A stretch of 24,469 bases of DNA from Deinococcus radiopugnans ATCC 19172 (GTDB lineage Bacteria; Deinococcota; Deinococci; Deinococcales; Deinococcaceae): NCBI RefSeq assembly GCF_006335125.1, contig NZ_VDMO01000036.1, positions 1 to 24,469 on the forward strand, written 5' to 3'. Within the stretch, counting starts at the first letter, position 1. The number at the start of each line of letters is the position of its first letter. Below, piece by piece: positions 7,693-15,628 of this stretch. The notes under the pieces are model-generated. The model worked only from the letters and a program-made list of their open reading frames with translations. It did no database searches and was not told where the DNA came from. A program made the translations under genes and the position numbers.

Positions 7693-7773
7693 CTTTCCGC
7701 CCGCACCCTTTTTTGCAAAGCGTGGGCCACCCTGAGGGCGCCACACTGTGCGGCAAGTGCCATACCCAGGCTC

Positions 7774-7914
7774 CTGACCCTCACCCGGCTTGCGGGGTCA
7801 GTCTAGTTGCAGATTCAGTGGCCCGATGACGTGATTCCAGGGCCGGACGACGCGCTGTACGGGGTGGTCAGCGGTATGACCACCCCACCGCCGCTGAACG
7901 AGGGACAGCGGCGG
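7774..7914. repeat. Cluster of three inverted repeats in gene-free DNA
   Basis: The stretch 7715-8077 (about 360 bases) has no recognisable gene but holds three hairpins. These are CTGACCC/GGGTCAG (7774-7780 with 7795-7801), a perfect 10-bp stem GGGGTGGTCA/TGACCACCCC (7861-7870 with 7877-7886), and a perfect 9-bp stem CCGCCGCTG/CAGCGGCGG (7888-7896 with 7906-7914). The last two are one base apart. No T-run follows. A TTG-started 53-codon + strand ORF (7807-7968) overlaps them and has coding-like third positions, but I do not recognise it. This could be a small dispersed repeat of the kind known in Deinococcus genomes, or relic DNA. Confidence 0.55.
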
Positions 7915-8077
7915 CCCAGTTTCCCGTTCCTCGTCGTCCGTTTCTGGCCGGAGGCGAGCGACGGTTAAGCGCGCTGGCAACGCTGCTCCGGCGTCATGAC
8001 CCTCTTCTGGGGAGGTTGTTACCCGTGACCGGCGAACGGCGCAGCGTGGCCGCCGCCCTGACCTCACTCCCCGCTGG

Positions 8078-8380
8078 TCAAAGGTGAAAGACGCCGCGCT
8101 GCTGCGGATGAACCAGATCGACGTACTCCGGGTGCTGCCGGATGTAGCTGGCGATGAAGGGGCACATCGGAATCACCAGTCGGCCCATCTGCCGCACGTC
8201 GTCCAGCGCGAACCGGGCCACCTGCCCGCCCAGGCCCTGGCCCTCGTACTCAGGCTTGATTTCCGTGTGGGGCAGCATCACGGCGTCCCCGACGAGTCGG
8301 TACTCGGCGAACCCGGCCACCTGGCCGTCCACCACGACCTCGTATCGTCCCTGATCCTCGTTCTTTCTGATCTCTGCCAT
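8078..8380 (-). CDS. Small GNAT-family N-acetyltransferase (YjdJ/NATD1-like)
   Basis: A 100-residue protein of the short GNAT group (COG2388). It starts with IRKNEDQGRYEVVVDGQVAGFAEY and carries the acetyl-CoA loop EYEGQGLGGQVARFALDDVR (about 60-79), followed by IPMCPFIASYIRQHPEYVDLV, which is typical of this family. The upstream in-frame extension to 8485 is rejected because ATG 8380 has a strong GGAGG site. The substrate is unknown; members are usually orphan acetyltransferases. It faces away from the iron-sulfur gene at 8564, leaving a 183-base divergent gap. Confidence 0.9.
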   Translation of the reverse strand: MAEIRKNEDQGRYEVVVDGQVAGFAEYRLVGDAVMLPHTEIKPEYEGQGLGGQVARFALDDVRQMGRLVIPMCPFIASYIRQHPEYVDLVHPQQRGVFHL

Positions 8381-8563
8381 GATTGACCTCCGTGTCTCAG
8401 CTTCAGGCCCAGTGCCCATGTCGGAGTGCCCATGCCGGGGAGGGGTTCCTCTGTCCGCACAGGGGGGCTGAGCGGAGGTGATCATAACGGGCCAGCCGCA
8501 TTTTTGTCGGCCTCATTTCGCCGGACTCCCTTGCTGCTGGCGATCCGTGCTTTAAACTGCTGC

Positions 8564-9097
8564 ATGACCCAGCACCATGAGCCGGCAGGTGAGGACCTCC
8601 TGCGCGGCAAGATTTACACCGGCGATGGGGTGAGCGTGTCGTACGACGCCCCACGCTGCACCCACGTCGCCAACTGCGTGCGCGGTCTGCCGGCCGTGTT
8701 CCGTCCGAAAGAGCGTCCCTGGATTCAGCTGGACAACGAACCCTCGGCCGAGCGGGTGGCCGAGATCGTGCGAACCTGTCCCACCGGCGCGCTGCACTAC
8801 GCCCTGCACGGCGGGCCACCCGAGGCCCCCGCCGTGCCCACCACGCTGACGCCCGTCATGGACGGTCCACTGACCCTGCGCGGTGACCTCGTGATCCAGA
8901 CCCCGGAGGGCGAGGTGCGGGAAGTCCGGGCCGCCCTGTGCCGCTGTGGTGCGAGCAACAACAAGCCTTTCTGCGACGGGACACACGCCCGGATCGGCTG
9001 GAAGAGCGATCAGCCCGGCGGTCAGGCCGCTGCCGACCAGCGCGGCGACGGCCACCGGGAAGAGGGCCAGCAGGCCGACAGGGCGGAGCAGCCCTAG
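8564..9097 (+). CDS. Ferredoxin-like (Fer4_19) plus CDGSH iron-sulfur protein
   Basis: A 177-residue two-domain iron-sulfur protein. Residues about 15-80 form a divergent Fer4_19-type domain (RCTHVANC, then CPTGAL; Cys 32, 38 and 72). Residues about 104-146 form a CDGSH domain whose [2Fe-2S] ligands are C126, C128, C137 and H141 in CRCGASNNKPFCDGTH. ATG 8564 begins the homologous part; a longer in-frame start at 8426 is not supported. After GWKSDQ the last ~28 residues are Gly/Ala/Gln-rich and unlike the family, and the opposite strand there encodes a hydrophobic stretch, so the tail may be read-through into unrelated DNA. The role is probably electron transfer or redox sensing; the partner is unknown. 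Confidence 0.88.
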   Translation: MTQHHEPAGEDLLRGKIYTGDGVSVSYDAPRCTHVANCVRGLPAVFRPKERPWIQLDNEPSAERVAEIVRTCPTGALHYALHGGPPEAPAVPTTLTPVMDGPLTLRGDLVIQTPEGEVREVRAALCRCGASNNKPFCDGTHARIGWKSDQPGGQAAADQRGDGHREEGQQADRAEQP

Positions 9098-9261
9098 AGA
9101 CGGCATGTCGGCAAGGCCCACAGAGACGGCCCGCTTCGTCGTGGGCTGACCGGCGCACCACGCGCACTTCTGGGCGCGCACTTCCGGGCGGCCATCCCCT
9201 CGCCGCCGAGACGGCCGCCTCCTCCCACACGTCACCCCCTGCCCCAGCCTCTGGAGACCCC

Positions 9262-10197
9262 ATGACCCCAACCCCTGACCCCTGGCCGCCCCTGCCCCTC
9301 GAACCCTGGCAGGACACGATGGAAACCCTGCACCTGTGGACCCAGATCGTGGGCAAGGTTCGCCTGGCGCTGACCCCCTGGGACAACCACTCCTGGCACG
9401 TCACGCTGTACCCGGGCGCGCGCGGCCTGACCACCGGGCCGATCCACCATCCAAACGGCACCTTCGAGATCGAGTTCGATTTCCGCCGTCATCACCTGGC
9501 GGTCATCACGGCAAACGGCGACGAACACTCCTTCGCGCTGGAGGGCCTGAGTGTCGCCACGTTCTACGAGGCCCTGATGTCGGCCCTGGACGGGCTGGGC
9601 CTGAGCGTGGACATCCGGCCCACGCCGGTTGAGTTGCCTGACCCCATCACGCCGTTCCCGGAAGATCACGGCCACGCGTCGTATGACCGCGAGGCCGTCG
9701 AGCGGTACTGGCGGGTATTGCTGAGCATCCACCGGGTCTTCAGCGTGTTCCGGGCGCGCTTTCTGGGCAAGGTCAGCCCGGTGCATTACTTCTGGGGCGC
9801 CTCTGATCTGGCGGTGACGCGCTTTTCGGGGCGCACGGCCCCCAAACACCCCGGCGGCGCGCCCAACTGCGCGGACTGGGTGATGGAAGAGGCGTATTCC
9901 CACGAGCTGTCGAGCGCGGGCTTCTGGCCGGGGGCCGGACTGGGCGAGGCGGCCTTTTACGCCTACGCCTATCCCGAGCCGGATGGTTTCAGGGCGGCCC
10001 AGGTGGCGCCGGCAGCGGCGTCCTACCACGGGGAGCTGGGCGAGTTCATCCTGCCCTACGAGGCGGTGCGGACAGCCGAGAACCCCGACGCCCTGCTGCT
10101 GGAGTTCCTGCAAAGCACCTACGAGGCGGCGGCGGAGCTGGGGCACTGGGACCGGGCCGCACTGGAATTCGATGCCGACCGGCTGCCAGCGCGCTGA
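9262..10197 (+). CDS. DUF5996 family protein
   Basis: A 311-residue protein with the hallmarks of DUF5996. These are WPPLPLEPWQDTMETLHLWTQI near the start, TPWDNHSWHVTLYP, the FEIEFDFRRHHL block, the YFWGASDLAVTRFSGR block, and a C-terminal DALLLEFLQSTYEAAAELGHWDRAALE. The function is not known. ATG 9262, with GGAG at 9253-9256, is chosen. The open frame extends back to 8938, but that part overlaps the iron-sulfur gene and has no family similarity. It is followed 66 bases later by a dioxygenase gene on the same strand that has its own strong ribosome-binding site. Confidence 0.9.
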   Translation: MTPTPDPWPPLPLEPWQDTMETLHLWTQIVGKVRLALTPWDNHSWHVTLYPGARGLTTGPIHHPNGTFEIEFDFRRHHLAVITANGDEHSFALEGLSVATFYEALMSALDGLGLSVDIRPTPVELPDPITPFPEDHGHASYDREAVERYWRVLLSIHRVFSVFRARFLGKVSPVHYFWGASDLAVTRFSGRTAPKHPGGAPNCADWVMEEAYSHELSSAGFWPGAGLGEAAFYAYAYPEPDGFRAAQVAPAAASYHGELGEFILPYEAVRTAENPDALLLEFLQSTYEAAAELGHWDRAALEFDADRLPAR

Positions 10198-10263
10198 ACT
10201 GGGCTGCCGCCTGCCCGTTTTGCAGTCATAAGTCACACCTCATTCCCTTTCAGGAGGCTGACC

Positions 10264-11232
10264 ATGTCCAGCACCGATCTCCAGTTGACCGGTATCCATC
10301 ACCTGACCGCCGTGTCCGCCGACATCCGCGAGAACAAACGCTTCTACACCCAGGACCTGGGGATGCGCCTGGTCAAGCGCAGCGTTAATCAGGACGACGT
10401 CAGCGCCTATCACCTGTTCTACGCCGACAAGGTGGGCACCCCTGGCACGGACCTGACCTTTTTCGACTGGCCGGTGGGCCGCGAGGGCCGGGGGGGCCGC
10501 AGCGTCACCCGCACCGCCCTGCGCGTCCGGGACGAGCCGAGCCTGCGCTACTGGCAGGAGCGTTTCCAGCACCTGGGGACTGCGCACGGCGAGATCACCG
10601 AACTCGACGGGCGGCCCACCCTGACTTTTGAGGACCCGGAAGGCCAGCGCCTCGCCCTGGTGGCGGACGGTGGGGCGGGTGACCCGCCGGTGCCGTGGGA
10701 GGACAGCCCGGTCCCCGCCGAACACCAGCTGCGCGGCCTGGGGCCGATCACCATGACCGTCCAGACCCTGGCCAACACTGACCGGGCGCTGCAACAGGTG
10801 ATGCACCTGCGCCCGGTGCGCACGTACCCTGACCCCACCAGCCCGGCGCACACCGTGCATGTCTACGAGATGGGCGCGGGCGGCCCCCACGCCGAGCTGC
10901 ATGTGGCCGTGCGGCCCGATCTGCCCCCGGCGCGGCCCGGCGCGGGCGGGGTGCATCACGTCGCCTTCCGCACGCCCAACGATCAGGAGTACCACGCCTG
11001 GAACGACCACCTCAACCACTTCGGCCTGCAAAGCAGCGGCGAGGTCGACCGCTACTACTTCCGCAGCCTGTACTTCCGCGAGCCGGGGGGCGTGCTGTTC
11101 GAGATCGCCACCGACGGCCCCGGCTTTGGCGTGGACGAGGATCCGGCCACCCTGGGCGAGAAAGTGATCCTGCCCCCCCGCTTCGAGGCCAGGCGGGCGC
11201 AGATTCTGGCGGGCCTCAAGCCCATCGACTGA
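10264..11232 (+). CDS. VOC-family ring-cleaving dioxygenase (MhqA/MhqO-like)
   Basis: A 322-residue two-domain vicinal-oxygen-chelate protein, homologous to hydroquinone/PcpA-type extradiol dioxygenases that open aromatic rings at a mononuclear Fe(II). The likely facial-triad positions are the His pairs 12/13 (GIHHLTAVS) and 231/232 (GVHHVAFRT), and E280 ([18 protein letters not shown]). The conserved linker [14 protein letters not shown] and the REPGGVLFE block are present. The start is supported by AGGAGG at 10252-10257. It is related to, but clearly different from, the dioxygenase at 15621-16643. No MarR-type palindrome like those at 16656 and 17301 precedes it, so it may be regulated separately. 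The substrate is inferred only as a hydroquinone or catechol. Confidence 0.9.
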   Translation: MSSTDLQLTGIHHLTAVSADIRENKRFYTQDLGMRLVKRSVNQDDVSAYHLFYADKVGTPGTDLTFFDWPVGREGRGGRSVTRTALRVRDEPSLRYWQERFQHLGTAHGEITELDGRPTLTFEDPEGQRLALVADGGAGDPPVPWEDSPVPAEHQLRGLGPITMTVQTLANTDRALQQVMHLRPVRTYPDPTSPAHTVHVYEMGAGGPHAELHVAVRPDLPPARPGAGGVHHVAFRTPNDQEYHAWNDHLNHFGLQSSGEVDRYYFRSLYFREPGGVLFEIATDGPGFGVDEDPATLGEKVILPPRFEARRAQILAGLKPID

Positions 11233-11233
11233 C

Positions 11234-11255
11234 GCGGTGGTCCACGGGTCACCGC
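11234..11255. terminator. Weak possible terminator hairpin after the dioxygenase gene
   Basis: GCGGTG and CACCGC pair across a ten-base loop two bases after the dioxygenase stop codon. There is no T-run, so termination is uncertain. The rest of the gap to 11515 has no supported gene. A minus-strand frame ending inside the dioxygenase gene (11480 leftward) reads plausibly but is unrecognised. Confidence 0.3.
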
Positions 11256-11515
11256 CAGCGTCCGGAACCGGGTTCCTGGTCTGGGCACGCGCAGAGCAAC
11301 GGCCCTCTGTTCATGCAGCTGTTTGCCCGGGACATGGCCACGCCCTGTCGGGATCTGCCCGATCAGGTGCGACCAGAAGACCGCGTCGCCCTGGACCGGC
11401 TGCCGAGACTGTCCGAGCGACGCCATCGGGTTTTTTGGCTGTTCCTCCCAGTCGGGTTGAAACAAGTCACCAAACCACATTCCGGATCAGCTGGGGCAGT
11501 CCGCAGGGGGGTTCG

Positions 11516-13198
11516 TCAGGCCCCTGTGCCCCCGGCCCGCTTCAGAAATGCCTGGACCAGGGCGCTCAGCAGGTGCGGCAGGGTAGTGAAACTGTACGGG
11601 GCGTGTGCGCGTTCGAGCCACTGGTGATAGTCACGCCCCCACGGCCCCAGGTTGATGCAGGGCAAGCCCGCCGGCGGCGCGTGAATATGCGCTGCGGCGA
11701 CAGGGGTGTTCGCGTTCACCACCTGAATATCGGCCGGGTCGGCCTGCCCAAACCAGCTCATGTCACTGATGCCAGTGAACACCGGGCGCTCCACGATGTG
11801 GACTCCGAGCCGGGTGCCCTGTTCACGAAGGGTGTCGCGGACGAGATCAAGCGCGGCTGCCACGGCAGGTTCGCCGGTCTTCAGCGTGGTGTTTGGATAA
11901 TGCAATGAGGCAAAGCCCAGGACAGCCGCCGGTCCGAGCAGCCCCGACGCGTCCCACAACCAGGCGGTCAGGTGTGCGCTGCGGGTCGGGTGGTCGAGGT
12001 GAGGCCCAAGGGTCAGCTCGAACCTGGCATACGCCTCATCGAAATCCGGGGTGTTGGTTCTGGCCTGATCCAGCACCTGCGCAAACGTCAGGACCAGGGG
12101 AGTGGCCCCGTGGGCGGCACTCTTAAAACTGCCCAGGGCTTCGGCCCGGTTCCGGAGGGTCCGCAGGGCGTCGTCCAGGGCGGTTCGCGCCACCGCCGTG
12201 GAATGGTCCAGCACCGCCTGCGCTCCCATGCCGTGTGTCAGGGCATTGACGCACAGCCACGCCCGGGCAGGTGTGGTCACGTCATAGGCCGTCTTCAAGT
12301 CCTGCTGCTTCAGAATGGTGGGCGGGGTTCCCGTGAGGCCGTCACTGTGGTCGGTGAGGGCCGGATTGAATTCGAAGGCGCGTGCCAGTTCACTGGTCAG
12401 GAAATTGGCGTTCACTCCGTCCAGGGCGTAGCCTGCGTGGGTGTCCACCCCCACCACGAAGGCGGAGATGAGCAGCTTCCCGACGGTGCCTGTGTAGACC
12501 GCCTGCCCCTCGCTGCCGTCACCGTTGTCGCCGGTCGCGTCCAGGTTGATGACCAGCCGCAGGGCCCACCCCTCGCGTTCCGCCCGGTCGCGCAGGGTGG
12601 CGGACGCCCAGCGCGCCCCATGTGAACTCACTTCCTCATCCGCCACAGCCAGGAACAGCACATTGCCCGTTCGGTGGTCCTGGCCGGCAAACTCGGCGAG
12701 CGCGGCCATGCCGGCAGCCAGACCAGATTTCATGTCCAGCACGCCGCGTCCGGGAAGAAATTCACCACTCTCGAGGTCCTGCAGGGCGCGCTGTTCCGCG
12801 GCGCTGCGGGCGTTCACGCGCAGATCGGCAATCAGGCGCGGCAGCAGGGCCTCTGGGTCAAAGGCGACGTCGGCGTGGGGGCCATAGTTCGCCACCGACA
12901 CGACGTCGTAGTGCCCGGTCAGAACGACCGTGTCGGGGCCAGCCCCGCGCACCAGGGCATAGACGTTGCGGCGTCCAAGCGGATCGTTGTCAATCTTTTC
13001 GGTCCACAGGTCATGCGGATTGCTCTGAAAGTAGGGCAGGCGCCCGAGGATGCTCAAGAGGGTCTCCGGAAAGGCCACCTCGCCCGGGGACTGGGTCACA
13101 CTCGCGGCATTGACGAGTTCGATGGTGAGGTCACGCGCAGAAAATTCGGCAGACACGACCGACAGCATAGCCGCCGTCTCGGCCTCCCAGGCTTTCAC
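11516..13198 (-). CDS. M20 family metallohydrolase, RocB-like
   Basis: A 560-residue M20-type zinc hydrolase resembling RocB (a peptidase-family protein linked to arginine use in Bacillus). The predicted zinc ligands and catalytic residues are H96/D98 (LTGHYDVVS), D155 (GVLDMKSGLAAGM) and the pair E188/E189 (VADEEVSSHGA). The length matches RocB, longer than common ~400-residue M20 enzymes, and the C-terminal region keeps INLGPWGRDYHQWLERAHAPYSF-type sequence. GTG 13198 is taken as the start but has no clear ribosome-binding site; ATG 13168 is an alternative. The substrate is unknown, probably an acylated amino acid or small peptide. It stands alone, with no arginine catabolic genes nearby. 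Confidence 0.85.
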   Translation of the reverse strand: MKAWEAETAAMLSVVSAEFSARDLTIELVNAASVTQSPGEVAFPETLLSILGRLPYFQSNPHDLWTEKIDNDPLGRRNVYALVRGAGPDTVVLTGHYDVVSVANYGPHADVAFDPEALLPRLIADLRVNARSAAEQRALQDLESGEFLPGRGVLDMKSGLAAGMAALAEFAGQDHRTGNVLFLAVADEEVSSHGARWASATLRDRAEREGWALRLVINLDATGDNGDGSEGQAVYTGTVGKLLISAFVVGVDTHAGYALDGVNANFLTSELARAFEFNPALTDHSDGLTGTPPTILKQQDLKTAYDVTTPARAWLCVNALTHGMGAQAVLDHSTAVARTALDDALRTLRNRAEALGSFKSAAHGATPLVLTFAQVLDQARTNTPDFDEAYARFELTLGPHLDHPTRSAHLTAWLWDASGLLGPAAVLGFASLHYPNTTLKTGEPAVAAALDLVRDTLREQGTRLGVHIVERPVFTGISDMSWFGQADPADIQVVNANTPVAAAHIHAPPAGLPCINLGPWGRDYHQWLERAHAPYSFTTLPHLLSALVQAFLKRAGGTGA

Positions 13199-13835
13199 CT
13201 GCCGAGCCGTACGCCGGGCTGGGTCAACGCTGGGGACAGAAAATTCCGCACATTTGCCGTTGGAGAGTCAGCCGGCTGGCCAGCGCAGCATCAGCAGCGG
13301 CGCACTGAGAGTCGTGGCCTGGCAGCCTCTGGGCGAGGGGTCAGGAAGGGGCTGGATGGAGGCCCGGCCAGGGGGCGGCCATCCGCCATCAGGCGCTGTG
13401 GAGTCCGGGAGACCACCTCGTCCGGAAGACGCCCGGATCGCCCACACTCCACCGCCTTCAAGTGCTTGTGCCCCCACGTCACAACCGGACACGCGGTGGA
13501 CGAACCTTCAGTCCATTGGGCGCGTCCTCCCCCCAGGCGCTGAAGGCCTGGACCTCAAGGACGCGGCCCAGGTCCGCGGTGATGCGCTCCGGGGCCTGCC
13601 GAAAGTGCTGCCGATCTGTACGTGGGGCACCTGCTGATCTTCACGGCGCCGTGGCCGGCCAAAGCGCCAATCGCTCGCTCTGTCTCCGGTCTACACAGAA
13701 GATTCAGGAAAACCCCAGTCTGGTCTTCGTGCCGTGCTTCCAGGAAAGGAATGGGCAGCCCCCTCGGTGGTCCTGGCCACCGGGATCGCGTGATCTGCCC
13801 CCGAGTCGTGCGGGGTTTCCAGAAGCCTGCGTGGA
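13199..13835. other. About 640 bases without a supportable gene
   Basis: The gap between the M20 gene and the maleylacetate reductase gene has open frames on both strands, but none has a recognisable protein, a ribosome-binding site or a consistent length. Around 13540-13680 two adjacent + strand frames read plausibly if joined by a frameshift (DAAQVRGDALRGLPKVLP then YVGHLLIFTAPWPAK). This may be a relic gene, but I cannot assign it. A short CCCCG/CGGGG stem near 13799-13816 could weakly terminate the minus-strand operon. Confidence 0.4.
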
Positions 13836-14930
13836 TTACCGGGGCGCCTGCCCGCTCCAGGCCCGCTGAAGCAATTCGCGCAGGGCCTCGCGTTCCAGGG
13901 GGGTGGGATTCGCATAAGGGTTTTGAAGCGCGAGCGTGGTGGCCTCGTCCAGACCCGCTTCCGGCAGGCCGAGGTTCTTCAGGGCAGACTCAATGCCGAG
14001 GCGGCGATTCAGTTCGGCAACGAGTTGCGGCGCATTCCGACCAGTCGGGTCTGGGCCGCCTTCATCCGGGCGGCCCAGCGCGCGGGCGATACGGTTCATG
14101 GCCTCAGGTGCGGCCTGGGCGTTGTAGGCGAGGGTGTGCGGCAGCAACGCGGCGTGCAGTTCGGCGTGGGGCAGGATGAAGGTGCCGCCCAGCACATGCG
14201 CCAGCTTGTGATGCAGCGCCATGTCCACGCTCCCCAGCACGCTGCCCGCCAGCCACGCCCCGGAAAGGGCCTGCGAACGGGCCTCCAGATCCTGCGGACT
14301 GTGCCGGATACGGGGCAGGCTCTGGCCCAGCGCACGGATGGCCTCCTCGGCCAGCACGGACACCAGCGGGTTGCCGTTGTGGGCGTACAGGGCCTCAGCG
14401 GCGTGCGCCAGGGCGTTCATTCCGCTGCTGGCACTGACGGCGGGGGGCAGGGTCAGCGTCAGCTCCACGTCGTAGATGACGGTCTTTGGCAGGACCGCCT
14501 GGTCTCTGATGACGGTTTTGCGCCCGCCGCTGGTCTCGCCCAGCACGGGGGTCATCTCCGAACCGGCGTAGGTGGTGGGCAGAATGATCTGCGGCAGGCC
14601 GGTGCGCCGGGCGATGGCCTTGCTCAGGCCAGTGGCGCTGCCGCCGCCAATAGCCACCACGCCGTCCGCGTTCAGGTCATGGACGACGCGCAGGGCCTGT
14701 TCCGTCACGTCGGTGGGCGTGTGCATGGTGGCCCCGCTGAAGGTTCCGGCGGCCAGACCGCCCAGCAGCGCCGCCAGGTGTTCGGCCGTATTCGCCTGTC
14801 CCGGTGTGGACAGCACCAGCACCCGCTTCAGGCCCAGGCGCTGCGCCTCGGCGGCGAGTTGCTGGCGGCGGCCCGGCCCGAAGACCACCCGGACGGGCAG
14901 CGGCTGGTAGGTGAAGGGGTGGTTTGCCAT
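13836..14930 (-). CDS. Maleylacetate reductase
   Basis: A 364-residue iron-type alcohol dehydrogenase-fold enzyme of the maleylacetate reductase branch (MacA/TfdF/PcpE-like), which reduces maleylacetate to beta-ketoadipate (3-oxoadipate) with NAD(P)H. Visible motifs are VVFGPGRRQQL, the dinucleotide-binding AIGGGSATGLSKAIA (about 93-107), PTTYAGSEMTPV (118-129) and SGMNALAHAAEALY (169-182) with its conserved His, and HHKLAHVLGG. ATG 14930 with a GGAG site is preferred to the in-frame ATG 14966, which overlaps the upstream gene. It is the third gene of the dioxygenase-hydrolase-reductase operon, 32 bases after the hydrolase stop. A gene for the same step follows the ring-cleaving dioxygenase in chlorinated hydroquinone pathways. 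Confidence 0.92.
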   Translation of the reverse strand: MANHPFTYQPLPVRVVFGPGRRQQLAAEAQRLGLKRVLVLSTPGQANTAEHLAALLGGLAAGTFSGATMHTPTDVTEQALRVVHDLNADGVVAIGGGSATGLSKAIARRTGLPQIILPTTYAGSEMTPVLGETSGGRKTVIRDQAVLPKTVIYDVELTLTLPPAVSASSGMNALAHAAEALYAHNGNPLVSVLAEEAIRALGQSLPRIRHSPQDLEARSQALSGAWLAGSVLGSVDMALHHKLAHVLGGTFILPHAELHAALLPHTLAYNAQAAPEAMNRIARALGRPDEGGPDPTGRNAPQLVAELNRRLGIESALKNLGLPEAGLDEATTLALQNPYANPTPLEREALRELLQRAWSGQAPR

Positions 14931-14962
14931 CGGCGGCTCCAGGTCTTCAAACCTTCCCCAGT

Positions 14963-15628
14963 TCACACGCTGCTGACCGGGAGCGACTGCAACATCTGCC
15001 GCACGGCCTCAAGTTCGTCCTCGTTGATGGTGTGACCCATTCGCGGGTAGATGCGCTTGTCCACCCTCGCGCCGTGCTCCGCCAGAACCTCGGCGCTTTC
15101 CTCCACGCGCCGCAGCGGAATATGGCCGTCTATGTCGCTGCACCCGAGAAAGACGGGGGTGCCGTCCAATGGGCCGATGGCGTCGCGGGGGGTGCCGTCC
15201 GGGCCGATCAGGCCGCCCGAGAAGGCGAAGGCGCCGCCGTAGCGCCGGGCGTGGCGGGCCACGTACTCCAGCGCCAGGCACGCGCCCTGCGAGAAACCGC
15301 CGATGACGATGTTCTCGGGGGCGATGCCCTGCGCGCCCAGCGTGTTCACCACGTCATCGATGGCCTGCAGGCCCGACGACAACCCGGGTTCATTGCGTTC
15401 TATCGGGGCCAGAAAGCTCTGCGGGTACCAGGTGTGGCCGCGTGCCTGCGGGGCGAGGTACGCCAGGGCCGGCACGCCAAACTGCTGAGAGAGGCCCAGC
15501 ATGTCCTCGGCACTGCCCCCGCGCCCGTGCACCAGGATCACGGCGGCGCTGGCCTTCTCCGGGGCGCGGCCCGTGGTCTTCACCGGCTGGCCCTGGTGGG
15601 GACCGCTGATCGGGGCACTATCAGGCAT
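14963..15628 (-). CDS. Alpha/beta hydrolase, MhqD-like carboxylesterase
   Basis: A 221-residue phospholipase/carboxylesterase-family alpha/beta hydrolase resembling MhqD of the Bacillus hydroquinone-resistance operon. It has the oxyanion-loop region ILVHGRGGSAEDM (31-43), the nucleophile elbow GGFSQG with S113, an acid at D165 or D167 (CSDIDGHIP) and catalytic H199 (MGHTI). It starts inside the end of the dioxygenase gene (8-base overlap), so translation is probably coupled, and it precedes maleylacetate reductase. A role in hydrolysing a ring-cleavage product or quinone adduct is inferred from this position; the exact substrate is unknown. Confidence 0.9.
   Translation of the reverse strand: MPDSAPISGPHQGQPVKTTGRAPEKASAAVILVHGRGGSAEDMLGLSQQFGVPALAYLAPQARGHTWYPQSFLAPIERNEPGLSSGLQAIDDVVNTLGAQGIAPENIVIGGFSQGACLALEYVARHARRYGGAFAFSGGLIGPDGTPRDAIGPLDGTPVFLGCSDIDGHIPLRRVEESAEVLAEHGARVDKRIYPRMGHTINEDELEAVRQMLQSLPVSSV

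Larger units (their letters stand above)
6034..7714 (-). mobile_element. IS200/IS605-family element (IS605/IS608 type) with tnpA and tnpB
   Basis: The element is read on the minus strand. Subterminal hairpins bracket the tnpA and tnpB genes: left end 7673-7692, right end 6042-6061. Each has a 9-bp stem. A tetranucleotide directly abuts each stem on its 5' side (AAAG at 7693-7696, GAAG at 6062-6065), as the guide sequences do in IS608-type ends. TCAC (minus strand, 6037-6034) is the likely right cleavage site and marks the right end. The left tip at about 7714, after a possible TTTGC target, is a guess. No target duplication is expected for this family. Both proteins keep their catalytic residues, so the element may be active. 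Confidence 0.85.

Noticed and set aside
4603..7746. A single minus-strand open frame of over 1,000 codons running through the ATPase and the IS element
   Set aside because: Only the part up to about 6036 resembles a P-type ATPase. The rest is an alternative frame of tnpB and tnpA, which have proper motifs in their own frames. The long opening is a product of high GC.
7807..7968. A TTG-started 53-codon + strand ORF with coding-like third positions
   Set aside because: No recognised family or ribosome-binding site, and it overlaps two perfect hairpins; not strong enough to call a gene.
11055..11480. A minus-strand frame between the dioxygenase and M20 genes that reads like protein at its start (VWFGDLFQPDW)
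   Set aside because: More than a third of it is antisense to the conserved dioxygenase, no family is recognised, and no ribosome-binding site is clear.
13622..14179. A + strand open frame over the end of the maleylacetate reductase gene
   Set aside because: It lacks a recognisable domain, and most of it is antisense to the conserved reductase.
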